Made by a program: the position numbers and the translations under genes. This document shows, in pieces, positions 10,058 through 22,095 of a stretch of DNA of 64,000 bases. Source of the stretch: Bryum argenteum (taxonomy: Eukaryota; Streptophyta; Bryopsida; Bryales; Bryaceae). The notes under the pieces are model-generated. The model made no database searches, was not told the origin of the DNA, and worked only from the letters and a program-made list of their open reading frames with translations. The stretch covers positions 840,627 through 904,626 of the forward strand of contig CM073327.1 in the NCBI GenBank assembly GCA_037043015.1, read 5' to 3'. Each line of letters starts with the position of its first letter. Position 1 is the first letter of the stretch.

Positions 10058-13000
10058 GCGGTAGCGGGCTTGGTGGTCGGGGAGATTGTCGGGTCGAGCT
10101 CGATACGGTGCGTCGCGACCTCTTCTGGGATGCCGCGGAGATCGTTGTAGGAGAAAGCAAACACGTCGATGAATTCCTTAAACAAGGCCGTTGCTGTGGT
10201 CTTGAGTTCGGGTCGGATGTTGGTGTTGAGCTTGAGGAGCTTAGGGTCGGCCGAGGTGCCGACATTGACGAGGTCGAGGCGATCCGCTTCGTTATGGCTC
10301 CAATGGGCTATGTCCATGGTTTGGAGTTTGTCCTGGATTGGAGCGTCATCGACGGGCATCGACCCTGGGTAATGTCGGATTCTGTGTCCTCTGTCGTGGC
10401 CGTTGGGTGCCGGTGGGTCGACCGGGGCAGTCGGGTCGAGGGGGAGTATTGTGAGCGCATGGCAGTCGATCGTCCCGAGGGTGTATAATGTCGGGTCGGA
10501 GGCGAGCAAGACTTCTTCTTCCTCGTCCGTGATGCCCTCGATAAAGTTGTAGCAGATGAGCGCATGGGGCGTAACGGCTTCGATACCCAATTGGCGATTA
10601 ATTTTCACCGTTTTTATAGTGCCATTGCCCATGATCTGGACTTCGTTGTTGCCCCAGTCGTGGATCACCTTGACATGGCGGAGCCAGGGTCGACCCAATA
10701 AGAGTCGGTAATCGGATTTGACAGTTGAGCAGTCGAGGACAATCAAGGTGACCGTATAGGGAATACTGTGGATGTAGATTTTCACATCCCGGATAAGGCC
10801 CTTGGGTTTAGCCAGAGTGCCATTCGCCATCTTGAGGTTGAATGGTGCGGGAGAGGGTTTGGGTAAACCAAGGCGTCGACGTTCGTCCTCGGTAACAACA
10901 TTGACGCCGGATCCGCCGTCGATGAGTACATCATCGACTACGTTCTTGCCGACGGACACCGAGATTACGGGCATGTGTCGGTCGACGACCGACGCAGTCG
11001 CTAAGGTGATGTTTTGGTCGTGGTGGGGACTAGGAGGTTCCGGCAGTGCTCTCTCGCTGTCGGGATCGAGCCGGGCGCGGAGAGCCGATTGTAATGACGG
11101 GGAGATGCGCAGTAAATCCCGCAATGATACTTGAACTTTGCAGTTTTCGACTTGTTGGAGGAGGTGAGCAGGGACGCCGGTGTCAGTTGCAAAGCTAGCG
11201 GTCGTCGACTGTCGAGGCGAGAGAGGTTGCTGAGGTAGGGCGCTTGCATCCCAGGCGGAGGATGGATCCGCGCGGGGTTCCAGTTCTTCCTGTAGTGCTC
11301 GAACGTGGTGCATCATGTTGTCTCGGAGTTCCTCTTGGGCAGTCCAATTGGGTTGCTCCGTGGACCCTTCGTCGGGGGTTGGTGTCGATGTAGCTTTGCT
11401 GCGAGTGATGGCGGCGACTGTGTTGATGCCGATGCTATCCGATTTCTGCTCTTCAATCACCACTGTCGATGTGGACATTGGCGGGTCACTGCGGAGTTGT
11501 GTCACTAAGCGGGTGATCTTGGGGTCCTGCAATAAGAGACACAGGTGAGTGGGATGTTCGAGCGATTTGCAGAGAGCGCATGCGTAGTGGCGCCGTGGTC
11601 GATAATTGGTACGTGGTGATGTTGGGGCCGGGGTGGTCGATGCGACGGTGGCGGGAGCCGCACGAGCGGCATGGCGTTTACCGTATTCACTCAAAGGATT
11701 GAGATAACAATCCTTGTCCAGATGCCCTTGTTTTTTGCAGAGGCCACATGTGGCACGTTTGGTGTCAACCCGGGTCGATGTCGGGCTTGGGTCGGGTTCC
11801 CTGGGTAGACCACTCTCAGCAAGTTTTGCCGAGTTTTTGGCTGTAGCCAGGGTCGAGCGTGGTAGCCCGACTGTAGCGACCTGCAGATACTTTAATAAGC
11901 CAGCTCGAAAGTTACTTAGTAAAAATTCATCACTTGGCATAGTAGCAAATTGACTCGCTAATTTCATCATTCGTTCATAGTAATCGTCTACTGACTCCTT
12001 TGATTCATGTTTAAGAGATCTAAATCGAAGGTACGCCTGATCATCATTGTCGATTTCATGGTAACGATGTTTGAAGGCATCGAGTAGGGCTGGGAGGGTT
12101 TGATTTGGGTAGGTGTTGCGTTGGGTTGTAAACCAATTATAGTTACTGGCGTCTACTAACGAGTTTCCAAACAAAGCTATGGTAATGATCGGGTCGATTT
12201 CTCCATTTAAGGTAAGTGCGTTTGTAAATCTATGCACATGGGTCATGGCGCATTTGCCTTCATGGTAAGTCGGCATGTTGACTGGTTTCCGAGCTGTTTG
12301 GCGATGTAGGGGGTCGATCGGGGGTCGCGGAAGGGCGGGCGCTGTCGGCCACGCCGGGAGACCCGGCGCATAATTCGGACATTCGTCAATGGTGTGACGG
12401 CACGATCCGCACACGAAACACGAGCGTATACTAACGGGAGGGATGTTGTAGAGGTAAGCCCTGAATTACTGTGGGTGCCGACGTGGATGGAAGTGAGGAG
12501 GGCGGCCACGGGCGGTGTCGATCCGGATCTTGGGACACCGGTCGGAGTCGACCTTGGAGGTGTCGAGGTCGGGACTGCGCTCGGGATACTCGCCGGTCGG
12601 GGGAGCGGAAGGGCCCGTCCCTGGAAAGGGAGAGTTGAGAGAGTACGGGGCAGCATCAGGGGGGCACGAAAGGTAGGTGGTCCAACTGGAGTCGGTGGGC
12701 GATTTTCGAGGTTGAGGATATCTGGCGAGTGTGTTGTGCAGCCTGATTGAGCAGGATCTCGTATCGGGTCGACTAAGCTAGGGTGAGTAGCAAGATCCCG
12801 GTCGACAGGGATGGCTGGAAATGTTGTTTCTTTGTCGGGTCGCCGGGTCGATTGATAAGGGTCGACCAGCGGTCGACTCGGCAAAGGTTGCTCCGCGGTC
12901 CTCGAGGTGTCCGGGCGGGACATTGGGCCGCTAGCCATGAGGCGGGCTAGTCGGAAAGCTAAAAATGCCTCACGATTTTGTAAACGCATAATTTTGGCTT

Positions 13001-13410
13001 GTTGGTCATATAATGTGTCCATCGAGGTGTCGCGAGGTGCGTACCTGGCGTGTGCGCTCGACGGGCGTGGGGGGAGTATGGACTCCGGGGGAAATGGCTC
13101 ACGGGGAGGGTCGGCGAGACGTCGGTTCTCTCGCCGCGGCCACATGTCCGGACGCCGATGATGTAGGTGACGGCGAGGAGGTCGGTCGTGGTGGGTCGAC
13201 ATCTGCAATATGGGTTGAGTGTTCCATGATGGTGTTGTGACGTCCTCCGGTTGGTGTTGGATTGTCGGGTCGGACGATTACGACCGGCATAGAAGTCATT
13301 GCAGGTTGCAGATTTCGGAGTTCTCGTAAGGTCTGCGGATTACGAAGTTGGTCAGCGGTAATTTCCAGGGGATCGGGGGTGCCACTTGCTCGTGTGCGCC
13401 GACCCGACAT
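10054..13410 (-). pseudogene. Element B gag-protease, frame-broken
   Basis: Three frames follow one another: 13,410-13,099 (N-terminal, starts MSGRRTRASG), 13,208-12,243 (Pro/Arg-rich, with DTLYDQQAKIMRLQNREAF), and 12,414-10,054 (786 aa). The last carries the capsid-like region, a CCHC zinc knuckle (C-x2-C-x4-H-x4-C in ATCGLCKKQGHLDKDC) and the protease site LIDGGSGVNV, and runs to the start of RT. Two frame changes near 13,150 and 12,350 break what is probably a single ORF of about 1,080 codons. The DGG triad matches element A, but the capsid sequences differ clearly, so A and B are different families of the same lineage. Confidence 0.88.
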
Positions 13411-13947
13411 AGTCTGGCCACGTGTCGGTTTTCAGATCTAGATCTAGATTTGGATCTGTGGATCGGGATCTGGATCTAGAAGAGGACTGTAGATCTAGAT
13501 CTGAATCGAAAATGTAGTGGACAGGATGTTTCGGAACGTAAGCGGAAGGGCTGCCATAAACCGTTTCTGTGTGGGGGGTCGCTATTTGCACTTTGAGCAG
13601 GGCGAAACCTCTTTCCACGGACGGTGTTTGTGTGCAGGGTTCACGTTACTGCGTCGGCAGTGGCGGCGAGATGGTCAAGTTAGCGTTTGAGGACTATTGT
13701 GATTACCCCGGCGGCGTGTAGGACAACGGTGTTTGTGAACATCGACAGGCAATGACGGGCGGTTAGGGCCGCGTGTGCCTGGCGTGTAGCCGTGCTACCG
13801 CCGGGAGTATTGTAGACAGACCGTCCGCGTGCAAGCAAGACTAAATGCACGATTTAGCTTGAGCGAGCACCACGGAGTTAGGTGCACGATAACAAGGTAG
13901 ATCGATCGACGCGGAAACTGAAGTAGGACTTAGGCAGGGTCGCCAAA
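13411..13947 (-). other. Element B leader and primer-binding region
   Basis: Between the gag start and the LTR. Next to the LTR the minus strand reads TTTGGCGACCCTGCCTAAGT, a TGGCGAC-type primer-binding region like that of element A. At 13,431-13,506 there is a run of repeated GATCTA/GATCTG words. No coding is expected here. Confidence 0.65.
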
Positions 13948-14542
13948 TGTTAAGGACTGTTTCTAGGGACAGGACCTAACCGTTTTCACTTGGAACTTGA
14001 CTCGACAGGGAGCCCTCCAGGAGGTCGACAGAGTAGGTTGACCGGATTACTCCCTGGATTGGAACATAGTGACCCTCAAAAGTACGAGAGAAGCAAAAGG
14101 AGATCAACAAGGATCACTAGATCGACTCTACTCGATCTACTCACACTACTCTCCTAACCCCAGATCATAACAACAATCAACTGCACTGCATGGTGTAGAC
14201 AGTCGAGTTAATCACAAAGAAAACACAAGGAAAAATTAGAGACGGAGACTTGGGAGAGAATCACAAAGTATGTTATAATCCCAAAAAGCCACACTCTTCC
14301 CCTCGGGGAAGGAGTACATATAGCCCTAGATCTGACATAGTTGTCAGACCTGATCAACCCGATCTAGTCGGGTCGACCTGTCGATCGACTGCGCAGGTCG
14401 GCCGATCGGCCGCCTAGGCCGGGTATCTTTGTAAGTATGGTCGATTCTATCCCCGGATACTAGCCTAGTATCAATCTATCGTCCGGGTATCGACCTAGCC
14501 AAAGTTAACCAAAGGGAATATTCGAAGAATATTCGGTTAACA
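13948..14542 (-). mobile_element. Element B 5' LTR (595 bp)
   Basis: Bounded by TGTTAA at 13,948 and TTAACA at 14,542, a perfect 6-base terminal inverted repeat. The primer-binding region lies directly inside. The flanking bases on the outer side are AGATT; the partner duplication is lost with the 3' LTR. The outer neighbour is the protease region of copia element C, which therefore was the insertion target or was cut by it. Confidence 0.8.
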
Positions 14543-15597
14543 AGATTCTTTGCTAATCCAGAGACGTGTAGTACATCCAGGATATTTAATAGTTTGCGTG
14601 TTTTAAGTTGTAAGGTTATGGTGCTCTAGTCTAAAGCTTTGTAAGGACTATTGTCACCTAAAAAAATTGTTTGTGGGTGATCAAGTAAATAGTACTCATG
14701 AAAGAGATTTTGAGTTGGGGACATATGTTGACGAGCCCCTGAGTTGAGATACCAGATCTTAGAAATGGTTGAGTTATTGTTAGTTGCTGAAAAGAGGTGT
14801 AATGGCTTATATGAGCTATAATTATTATTTTGGGGTTTTACATTTGCTAAGTCAATCTAAGAAGATGCAACCCTAAATTGCAGCTTTTTGCAAAGTCGAT
14901 TGCCAAGACTTTAGGAAGAAAATGACATCTTTGAAGTCGGTCATTGACATGCGGCAAAGCTGTTTGTGGGGATGTACTTGGCTTGTAGTATTTGATTTTT
15001 TAGATAATTGTTTTATTCTATTCCAAAGTCCTTTTGAGGTTGTAAGTGAGTGAAAGTGATTAGCTGCTTTTCTCCACAATGTAGGAGAATGTCAAAACGA
15101 GCTTTTGAATCTTTAAGTCGCCATGCTCTTAGGTGTGTAACATCAGATTCTGGAGGAGTGACCTCGATATCGTCGCCTACGGTCCATAGTTCGGATCGTA
15201 ATAGCATAACCTCAATTTTGATGCTCCAAATTGAATAATTAGTTGCAGTTAAGGGTGATAATGAGTATGCTCGGGGAACTGAAGAAGCCATTATCATTGA
15301 ATTGAATCAAAATATTGAAAAGTTTGAAGAAGAACTCAATCTTCTGGCGTGGCGACAGTTCGTGCTAAAGTGAGTTGTTCGAGGAGGCCAATTATCGCTG
15401 CGGGAGCATTGTGGATGCCATTTTGTATCTTCTCAAGTTCGAATGTTGTTTCAACCTACACTAATGCAGGTTGAAGTTTGATCTCTCCTTAAATGAAGTT
15501 TGTCTCATAAAGATATTATTTTGTGGTGCTAACGTAGCACATGCCGATTTGTAAGGTCAGAAGATTGACTTTTTAAAAGTTGTACACTATGATACCA
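14543..15597 (-). pseudogene. Copia element C gag and protease remnant
   Basis: On the minus strand, after the primer-binding site TGGTATCATAG (15,597-15,587), the frame 15,297-15,013 encodes a copia gag start with LTATNYSIWSIKIEVMLL. A shifted frame, 15,079-14,873, continues with WNRIKQLSKKSNTTSQ and HKQLCRMSM (UBN2/gag_2-type). Further on, 14,770-14,641 encodes the copia protease region IWYLNSGARQHMSPTQNLF. The catalytic Asp of the usual DSG triad has become Asn. The element is cut off at 14,542 by the LTR of element B, so integrase and RT are missing here. Confidence 0.85.
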
Positions 15598-15812
15598 TGT
15601 TAAGGTTTGAGTAAGATAGTACACACATGAAGCGGTGAAAGAGTATTATATTAAAAACATGATAATGAAAATACTCTTTATGTATATATATGGCGACCCT
15701 AAGATTAACGCAACGGTGTGTCGTATCACTATACAACTAAGTGTATTTATTTAATCTAAAATTACTAAGCTGATTAGGCTAAGTGATATAATAGTTCTAA
15801 GCTTCGGCAACA
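15598..15812 (-). mobile_element. Copia element C 5' LTR (outer end tentative)
   Basis: The inner end is fixed by TGTTAAGG (15,598), directly adjoining a good primer-binding site on the minus strand. The outer end at 15,812 is proposed because the minus strand there begins TGTTGCC, giving TG...CA ends and about 215 bp. A TATA-like run (TATATATA) lies inside near 15,690. No second LTR is available to confirm the outer boundary. Confidence 0.5.
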
Positions 15813-16458
15813 CCTAAAAAGTGTGCACTTTCAGAAGAATTTATTGAAAGACAAGTGTCTTGACGGGATAGTGCAGTAGCAATGTGCTCGAAGAGACGAT
15901 AAGACAAGAAATGTGCTCAATTTCTCAATGGGCCTAATCAAAATACTGATAGTCGATAGATGTTGATACTGATAAATAAAAGCTTCAGTGCGTATGAATT
16001 TCAACTATTTGGAACTATCATGTTTAAGTAGGGTGCTACTGTAGAGCAATCTCCGCACTGAAATTGACCAAGTACACTTAAATTTACTTGCGCACACTCA
16101 AATTGTTTCTGACCAAAGCACTCAAAGAACATCAAATCAAAACAAATAAAAGCACAACAAAAGAAAAGTAAGTAAAATAAAGTAGAAGTAAACAAAGTAC
16201 ACAAAGAACTTGAAATATAAGTTCTTGGACTCTATGACATCAACTTTCATCAGTCCTCTTTCCTTATTCTAGAGCTTGCACATCCTCATAAAAATACTCC
16301 TCTAATTGTTCCAAGAAATTTTTATGGGAAAGAGCCGTACACTCCTTTCAAGGACAATAACACTTTCAAAGGAAGAAAAGTCATTTAGACAGTTAGCCAT
16401 TCAGGAGTTAACAACAAAAATAATAATCAACAAAGGAACAAAATGTTCAAACAACTTA
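15813..16458. other. Intergenic stretch with no recognisable gene
   Basis: AT-rich sequence with only short spurious frames. It ends at the TTA duplication flanking the MITE. Confidence 0.6.
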
Positions 16459-16875
16459 AGGTCTGTTCGCACTTGGCCTTAGAGGAGGTCTTAGGCGGGT
16501 GTCTTATCTCCATTAAAAAGTGTGTGTTCCCACCTACATCCATTAGTAATTACCAATCCTACATGGATGTCCACATGGCACACTGTAAAGAGTAGGGTAT
16601 TAGTAAACATTTAGGAGGACAAAATAGATTTGATCAATAAGAGGCAATACTTAAGGGAGCACCAATATTGGAAAGATTCTCAAATTTTCGTCACTTAAGA
16701 GTGGTCTTATGTATTGTCCCACTTGAGGGGCCATTACGTAATCCCCTCACTATTGATTACACCTTTACAAACCTCATTGATGACACATTTCCTCAAAAGA
16801 AGGTATTCCTCCTCAATTTTGGGGGTGTTAAATTTTTATCTACGTTCTTTGCAAAGGCCAAGTGCGAACAAGCCT
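16459..16875. mobile_element. Tourist-like (PIF/Harbinger) MITE, 417 bp
   Basis: The two ends are inverted copies of about 22 bases sharing the core TGTTCGCACTTGGCCTT (two differences near the tip), and both sides are flanked by TTA (16,456-16,458 and 16,876-16,878). A 3-bp TTA/TAA duplication plus a short non-coding body is the signature of PIF/Harbinger-derived MITEs. There is no transposase ORF inside. It lies about 55 bp left of copia element D. Confidence 0.85.
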
Positions 16876-16937
16876 TTAGAGAGACGTTAAAAGTCAGCAT
16901 GGATTAACATACATTCGAATGAACATTTAAATGTAAA

Positions 16938-17196
16938 TGTTGAGAGTATCGAAAGAGAGAGAGAAGAACAATACAGGAATGAGCGAAAAAGTGAGTGAGG
17001 CCTTGAGAGCCTCGGGCTTTATATGATCTCGGGGTTGGTGAAACAGGCGGCGCCTTAATGGCACTCGGAGTCAAGCGCAGCTTAACCGCAGATTGTAGTA
17101 GGTGGCTAACTCGCCTAAGCGATCTACTCTAATAACTCTCGGGAGTTCCGGTGGTCCTCTATCTCTACGAGGAGTTCATGATCGCTTATCACAACA
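16938..17196 (-). mobile_element. Copia element D left LTR (3' LTR on minus strand)
   Basis: Runs from TGTTGAGAG to CACAACA (259 bp). The matching right LTR is split by the chromovirus (19,043-19,114 and 27,175-27,373). The five bases before it, GTAAA (16,933-16,937), recur right after the far LTR (27,374-27,378), which gives a 5-bp target duplication for the whole composite. Confidence 0.93.
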
Positions 17197-19042
17197 CTCC
17201 TCGACTAAGGAACACCTCGTTAAAAACTATGCCTTGAACAAAAACCCGTGGGAAAAGTTCGAGGATAGAAAAGAGTGTGTCCTTTACAAGTCTTGGAGCG
17301 AACGCATGCCAACGGCTTGAACAAGTTCATGGTGCTTGAACGGGCGGCAGCGCTTTGGTTAACATGTCCGCAACGTTCTTGGACGATTCGATCTTCAGAA
17401 TCGCTACATGCCGCATCTCCACAAGGTCTGCTGCGAGGTATTTAGGTCTATCAACTTCTTCCTCCTCCTCCCTCGCACGGACGGTATGGATCCTCCCGGT
17501 CTTGCTTCTCCCGATCATTGATGTTGAAATCATGATGGTGTCCGCCATGTTGAAATTCTTCCGTAACTCCCGACATATGACTCTAGTTTGCTCTCATCCC
17601 GGATAACAATTAATCAGAATCCAAGACACTAAAAAGTGCCCCCAACACTTCCAATTCAAAGTGTATAGTTAGTAGGTTTCCTATAATGTAGAAAATGAAG
17701 CTTCCTTGAAATGCACGTCGTACATCGTGGAGATAAGTCTATCCAGTAGATAGTGCCAACAGGTAGTGCCAGTAGGTAGTGCCAATTAGAGTTCCCAGGG
17801 TGCCACAACCAGTAATGCCCAAGGTTAGCTTTAATAAAGCCGACGGCCAGAAAAGAAGGCATGGGCACCCCATACAGGGATAGGCGTGGGAGACATTCAT
17901 GTCTTTATATTTCAGCCTCTTCCTCACTTTTGCAAGTGGGGCTAGCTTGCATCATGCAACGCTTAGGTCTGGCTGCCGTTGTGCGGTGGCAAGGCGTCAC
18001 TACCCTCACCAATGCTCAAGAACTTCTTCATCATTTCCATACGCGATGGAAAAGTGGATCCCATTAGCTCTCAGTCCCGGTAGTTGATCAGACTCCGAGA
18101 GTGGGCTAGGAGCAAACATTGCTCTATCACATTAGAGGGGGAATCCCCCGGGCAATACTCTCGTTGCCCCGCCCTCGCAGAACTTAAAGTTCCGCCTTCC
18201 GGCTTGTGAGGTTATCACAATTCAACCAGGATCCGCACATACAAGAAGACTCACACTCATAACATACATTTTGGGTGGGTCCGGACCCCTCCGACTGATT
18301 AGACTGACTTAGATAGTAAAACACGTCCACATACAAAACGACACTAAGAATAAAACAAAAGTAAGGACACTGCAATAAGATAATCGTGTGGGTTGGAAGA
18401 TTGGTTCATCCAACTACGCTGGTCGACTGTTGACGGTTTCCTCCTCTAATCTTCGAGTGTGTTGTCTCTTGGTAGGTATCATTTTCGTACCTGTAGTAGT
18501 CGCGGCGGTGGCTGTAATAGTACATGTCGTGGCGGCTTGAGTCATAGTGTTGTCCCTCACGCCCACAAGAGTAGCCGTCACGCCCATAACCCCGACCGAA
18601 TCCTCTGTCGTGGCAAGGGTTGCGCTTGGCTGTTTTGGTGCTTCGGTGTTATGAACATCAAGAGTAGTTACAAGACGAGGGTTACTATGAAAAAGAAGAG
18701 AAAACTGAAAAAGTACGAAAAATAAGAAGAATTAGGTCAAAAGGGGTGATCGAAACGAGGGTTTTAACTGAAAAAGCAAAGAGCGCTCGAGACAATCTAA
18801 AGCAATTTAATATGAGAACAAAGAAAGGAGCTTCTTGAATGACAGAAGAACGTGAAGAATTAAGTAGGAGATTATGATTGAGCAACGCAGACGGTGGATC
18901 TGGATACACATGAGAAACCGACAGATCTAACAAGCAAATATACAAAAGCAACGAGATTAAGACATCACGAGCAAAAAGCAAAGAAGAAATAACCCTAAAC
19001 TCAAACCCTAGCACAAAAACAAGAGCGAAAGTGCTGATAACG
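17197..19042 (-). pseudogene. Copia element D internal region (large internal deletion)
   Basis: Only about 1.85 kb remains between the LTRs, against roughly 4 kb in a full copia element. The minus-strand frame 17,548-17,327 encodes the C-terminal copia RNase H tail (HVAILKIESSKNVADMLTKAL). Next to the left LTR the minus strand carries the typical copia 3' context (TTTTCCCACGGGTTTTTG, then TTTTTAACGAGG) and the purine tract GTCGAGGAG. At the other end CGTTATCAGCAC follows the LTR, a primer-site motif seen in many plant copia elements. The rest, including 17,656-18,375, holds only short frames that I cannot identify. Confidence 0.85.
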
Positions 19043-19114
19043 TGTTGAGAGTATCGAAAGAGAGAGAGAAGAACAATACATGAATGAGCGGAAAAGTGAG
19101 TGAGGCCTTGAGAG
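19043..19114 (-). mobile_element. Copia element D right LTR, first part
   Basis: It matches 16,938-17,010 closely and stops at GAGAG, where the chromovirus begins. The continuation is at 27,175-27,373 after the duplicated GAGAG. Confidence 0.92.
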
Positions 19115-20407
19115 TGTCGCGTACCTCTCCTTGAGGAGTGCCCGCAACACCAAGGGCCCAAGGGGGACACCGGAGTGACGCCCGGGCCTTGGGGTGCCAA
19201 GGTGAAGGGAACCTAAGTGGGCCTAGTGTGGGAGAGGACCCCGGGCGTTGGAGACGCCTCTCACCCACGGAGACTAGGAGCCACGACGGAATGGACATGA
19301 GATTATGGAAGCTCATGTTGCCACGATTCCGGGATGCTAAGGAGCACCTCAGTTGGAGGTGTGAGCTAAAAGTTATGGGAGTTGGAAGATTGTGGGACTA
19401 AAGTGAGTGCTGTCCAGGGACAGTGCTGGACTGGGAAGCTGGCCCGGGACTCCCGAATCTTCAGAGGGGTATAACTCCCTCAATACTTGTCGGAATGAGG
19501 CAATTAAGGTGTCTATCGGCATCTGCTTGACGAGTAGATGTCGATAGAGTGGTCGCTCGTCGCGTTTGGATGCGGGACGAGGTAGATACGAGCCCTGGAA
19601 GGTTCGGGAAGTCTCCCGGGGCCTTCCAGCGGCTAAGGCATTGGGAGATTGGGTGGTCTTCCAAAACTAAGAGGTGTGAGGGTCCAGCCCTTCACCTAGG
19701 ACCAAGGGGCTGCCGAATCCCACAGAGTATACTATGGGGAGGGCTGGTCTCCTCCCCACTCCCATGGTGCCTTGGTGGTGACCAAGGTGGGAGTCCCAGT
19801 GGTGTGGCTAGTGTTGGGGCCTCACCATGGGGACTCCCAAGCCAAGGTGAGTCCCAATGGGTGGAGCTAGTGTTGGGGCTCCACCATGGGGACTCAAAGT
19901 GCAAAATGAGGCACGGTGGGTGGAGCTAGTGTTGGGGCTTCACCACGGTGGCTCATAAGGACAAGGTGAGTCCCGGTGGGGAGCTAGTGTTGGGGCTTCA
20001 CCACGGGGACTCATATAGGCAAAATGAGGACCATGAGTGCTACCGATGTGGGGTGGTGTCTCACCGCCGGCGTTGTGATTACTTGGTGGCCTTGGGGTCA
20101 CCATGGTGGTCATGGGCGGTGGTGAGGAGACACCACCAAGTGCGGTTAGGCCGCGTGGTATGGGAGTGCCACCAAGTTGGGCCTTGGACATAAGTGGAAG
20201 TCCGCACCTAACCATTGGCTAATTACGAAGGGGTTGAGTCCCGGTTGCATGAGTAGGAGGAATTGATAACCAAGCGGTGAGCTTGGTGGTTGGTATGGAG
20301 AGCTAACTTTGTGCATGTGGGGGATGTGCAGAGTTAGCGCTCGTGACACTTGCTAGAGTTGGGAAAAATTTGGTGTAAGCTAAGGTGAGCTAGCAAGGGT
20401 TGCGACA
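19115..20407 (+). mobile_element. Chromovirus 5' LTR (1,293 bp)
   Basis: Bounded by TGTCGCG and GCGACA. Its 3' half contains imperfect internal repeats of about 75 bases, each with TGGGGCTCCACCATGGGGAC or a close variant (about 19,815-20,010). Short frames here are not genes. Confidence 0.95.
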
Positions 20408-20409
20408 CT

Positions 20410-20421
20410 TGGTATCAGAGC
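20410..20421 (+). promoter_or_regulatory. Primer-binding site for initiator tRNA-Met
   Basis: TGGTATCAGAGC starts two bases after the LTR end. It is the exact complement of the 3' end of plant initiator tRNA-Met, which primes minus-strand synthesis in many plant LTR elements. Confidence 0.93.
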
Positions 20422-20459
20422 AGGCTTTTAGTACCCAAGTGCAAAGTTGTGAGGGAGCA

Positions 20460-22022
20460 ATGGGCAAGAAGAAGACCATTGAGGGTGATGAGCCCGGAGC
20501 TTCCAAGCGGCCACGCACGAGGGGGAACAAAGACCCCCGATCGTACAAGTGAGGCTCATTCTCATGACTCCAATGAGCAAGTCGCCACTAGTGAGGGCAA
20601 TGAGCAAATGGAATTGTCACTTCAAGAGGAGCCCTTGGGTGAAGAGGAGCGCTCTAGGTCGAGACGCCTAGAGTCTTCCCAAGGGGTGGAAAAACAAGAT
20701 CCTCAATTGGCTTTCCAAATGAGAATGCTTGAGTTCATGGACTCCGTGAATCAAGAGCTCAAGCGTGGGAAGGAAGAAAGGGATCGCCAAGAGAGGTTGA
20801 TTGAACACCTCATGATGCAAGGGTCCCGACCTTCATCTTCCACCAAAAAGTTGGCTAAGGTAAACATGCCAAACACCTTCTCGGGACTTGGTAAGGCAAG
20901 GAAGGTGAAGAAATTCCTTCTTGAGATGGATAACTACTATGATGTCCAAAAGCCGGATGAGGAGGACAAGGTTTCCATTGCGGTGACATTTCTCAAGGAT
21001 CATGCTCTTCAATGGTGGACAAGCAAAAAGGAGCAAGAGCCGGAGTTGGTGGCAAACTTGACTTGGGGTGGCTTCAAAGACTTGTTGAGTGAACGCTTCA
21101 CACCAGAGTATCAGGAGTTGAGGGAAGGCATGAACTTGGTGCAAATGAGGCACACTGGGTCTCTCAAGGCCTATGTGCGTGACTTCAATGCCCAAATGAA
21201 TGCCACACCCAAGATGGATGAGTTCTCTAAGAAGTGCATCTTTTTGGGTGGGCTTCAAAAGTGGGTGGTGGATGCCTTGTTCAAGTTCCCAAAACTTCCC
21301 GAGGATGTGGCGGGCATCATCAAGATTGTTGAAAGGATTGAGGTGATGGACCCGAGAGGAAGTCAAGTGGCCCCTCTCAACAAAGCGGATCAAATAGGAA
21401 TGCGGCTCGAGGCAAAGAGCGCAAGAAGTTTGGCTTTGGCAACAAACACAAGGGACAAGTGGATGGTGGAGCCTCTAACAAAAGGGAACACCAAGGGGGA
21501 AAGCCATCTAAAGGGGGAGACAAAGGTGATGACACCAAGGCCAAGAGGTGCCATGGTTGTGGCAAGATTGGCCACTTCATTGCGGAGTGCCCCGACAAGA
21601 AGGTGAGTACCATTGCAAGTCTTGCTTGTGTTGAAGACCGCATACTAGAAGGAGGTTTTGTGGCCAAGGCAAGTAGCCTCAAGCCAAGGCCGGGCCTCTT
21701 GTTTCTTGAGGCCCAAGTGAAGGACAAAGATGTCTCATGTTTGGTTGATACAGGGGCAACGCACTCCTTCATGAGTCCCAAACTAGCAAGGGAGTTGGGC
21801 TTGCCACCGCTGCAAAAGGCAAGCAAGCCCATCAATGTGCGTTTTGCAAAGGGCGAACCGCACAAGACGGAGGAAGTGGCGTTGCAAGTGACCTTGAAGT
21901 GTGGGACATTGGAGTTTGTTGAGAATTTGACATTATGTGAGATGGATGAGGTAGACCTCATCTTAGGGGATACCTTCTTTGGCGCACACGGTGGATGTCG
22001 GGCGCAAGCCAAAGACGGTTAG
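20460..22022 (+). pseudogene. Chromovirus gag and protease, frame-broken
   Basis: The natural start is probably the Met at 20,460 (MGKKKTIEGDEPGASKRPR). A one-base slip near 20,540 moves the reading into the long frame 20,449-21,606, which holds the capsid (LEMDNYYDVQKPDEEDKVSI, ALQWWTSKKEQE, RFTPEYQEL). A second slip near 21,460-21,500 leads into 21,459-22,022 with a CCHC knuckle (CHGCGKIGHFIAEC) and the protease site CLVDTGATHSFMSPKLA. Gag forms the particle and the protease processes the polyprotein. The breaks look like single-base indels. Confidence 0.92.
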
Positions 22023-22095
22023 TGGTGCGCCGTGATGGCAAGGAGTTAGTGTTGAAGTTAACTCGTGGCCCTTCAATAGCGGGGGCAAATTAAAC

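Larger units (their letters stand above)
3182..14542 (-). mobile_element. Ty3 (Tat-like) retrotransposon B, nested and interrupted
   Basis: Read on the minus strand: 5' LTR (14,542-13,948), primer-binding region, gag-protease (13,410-10,054), reverse transcriptase and RNase H (10,057-8,991), integrase (8,933 to 7,740, resuming 5,777-5,486 after an insertion), then an extra ORF (4,846-3,182). The 3' LTR is not in the window, probably because element A inserted at about 3,180. The RT motif FLDDFSVY, the DGG protease triad and an extra ORF after pol all point to the Tat lineage. Several frame changes show that this copy is inactive. Confidence 0.88.

Noticed and set aside
10108..10488. Plus-strand ORF antisense to Ty3 element B
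   Set aside because: Shadow of the gag-protease/RT coding strand; the minus-strand motifs explain the region.
19115..20407. Short Pro/Gly-rich ORFs in the chromovirus LTRs
   Set aside because: They repeat identically in every LTR copy and are by-products of GGTGGG/CACCATGG repeats in the LTR.
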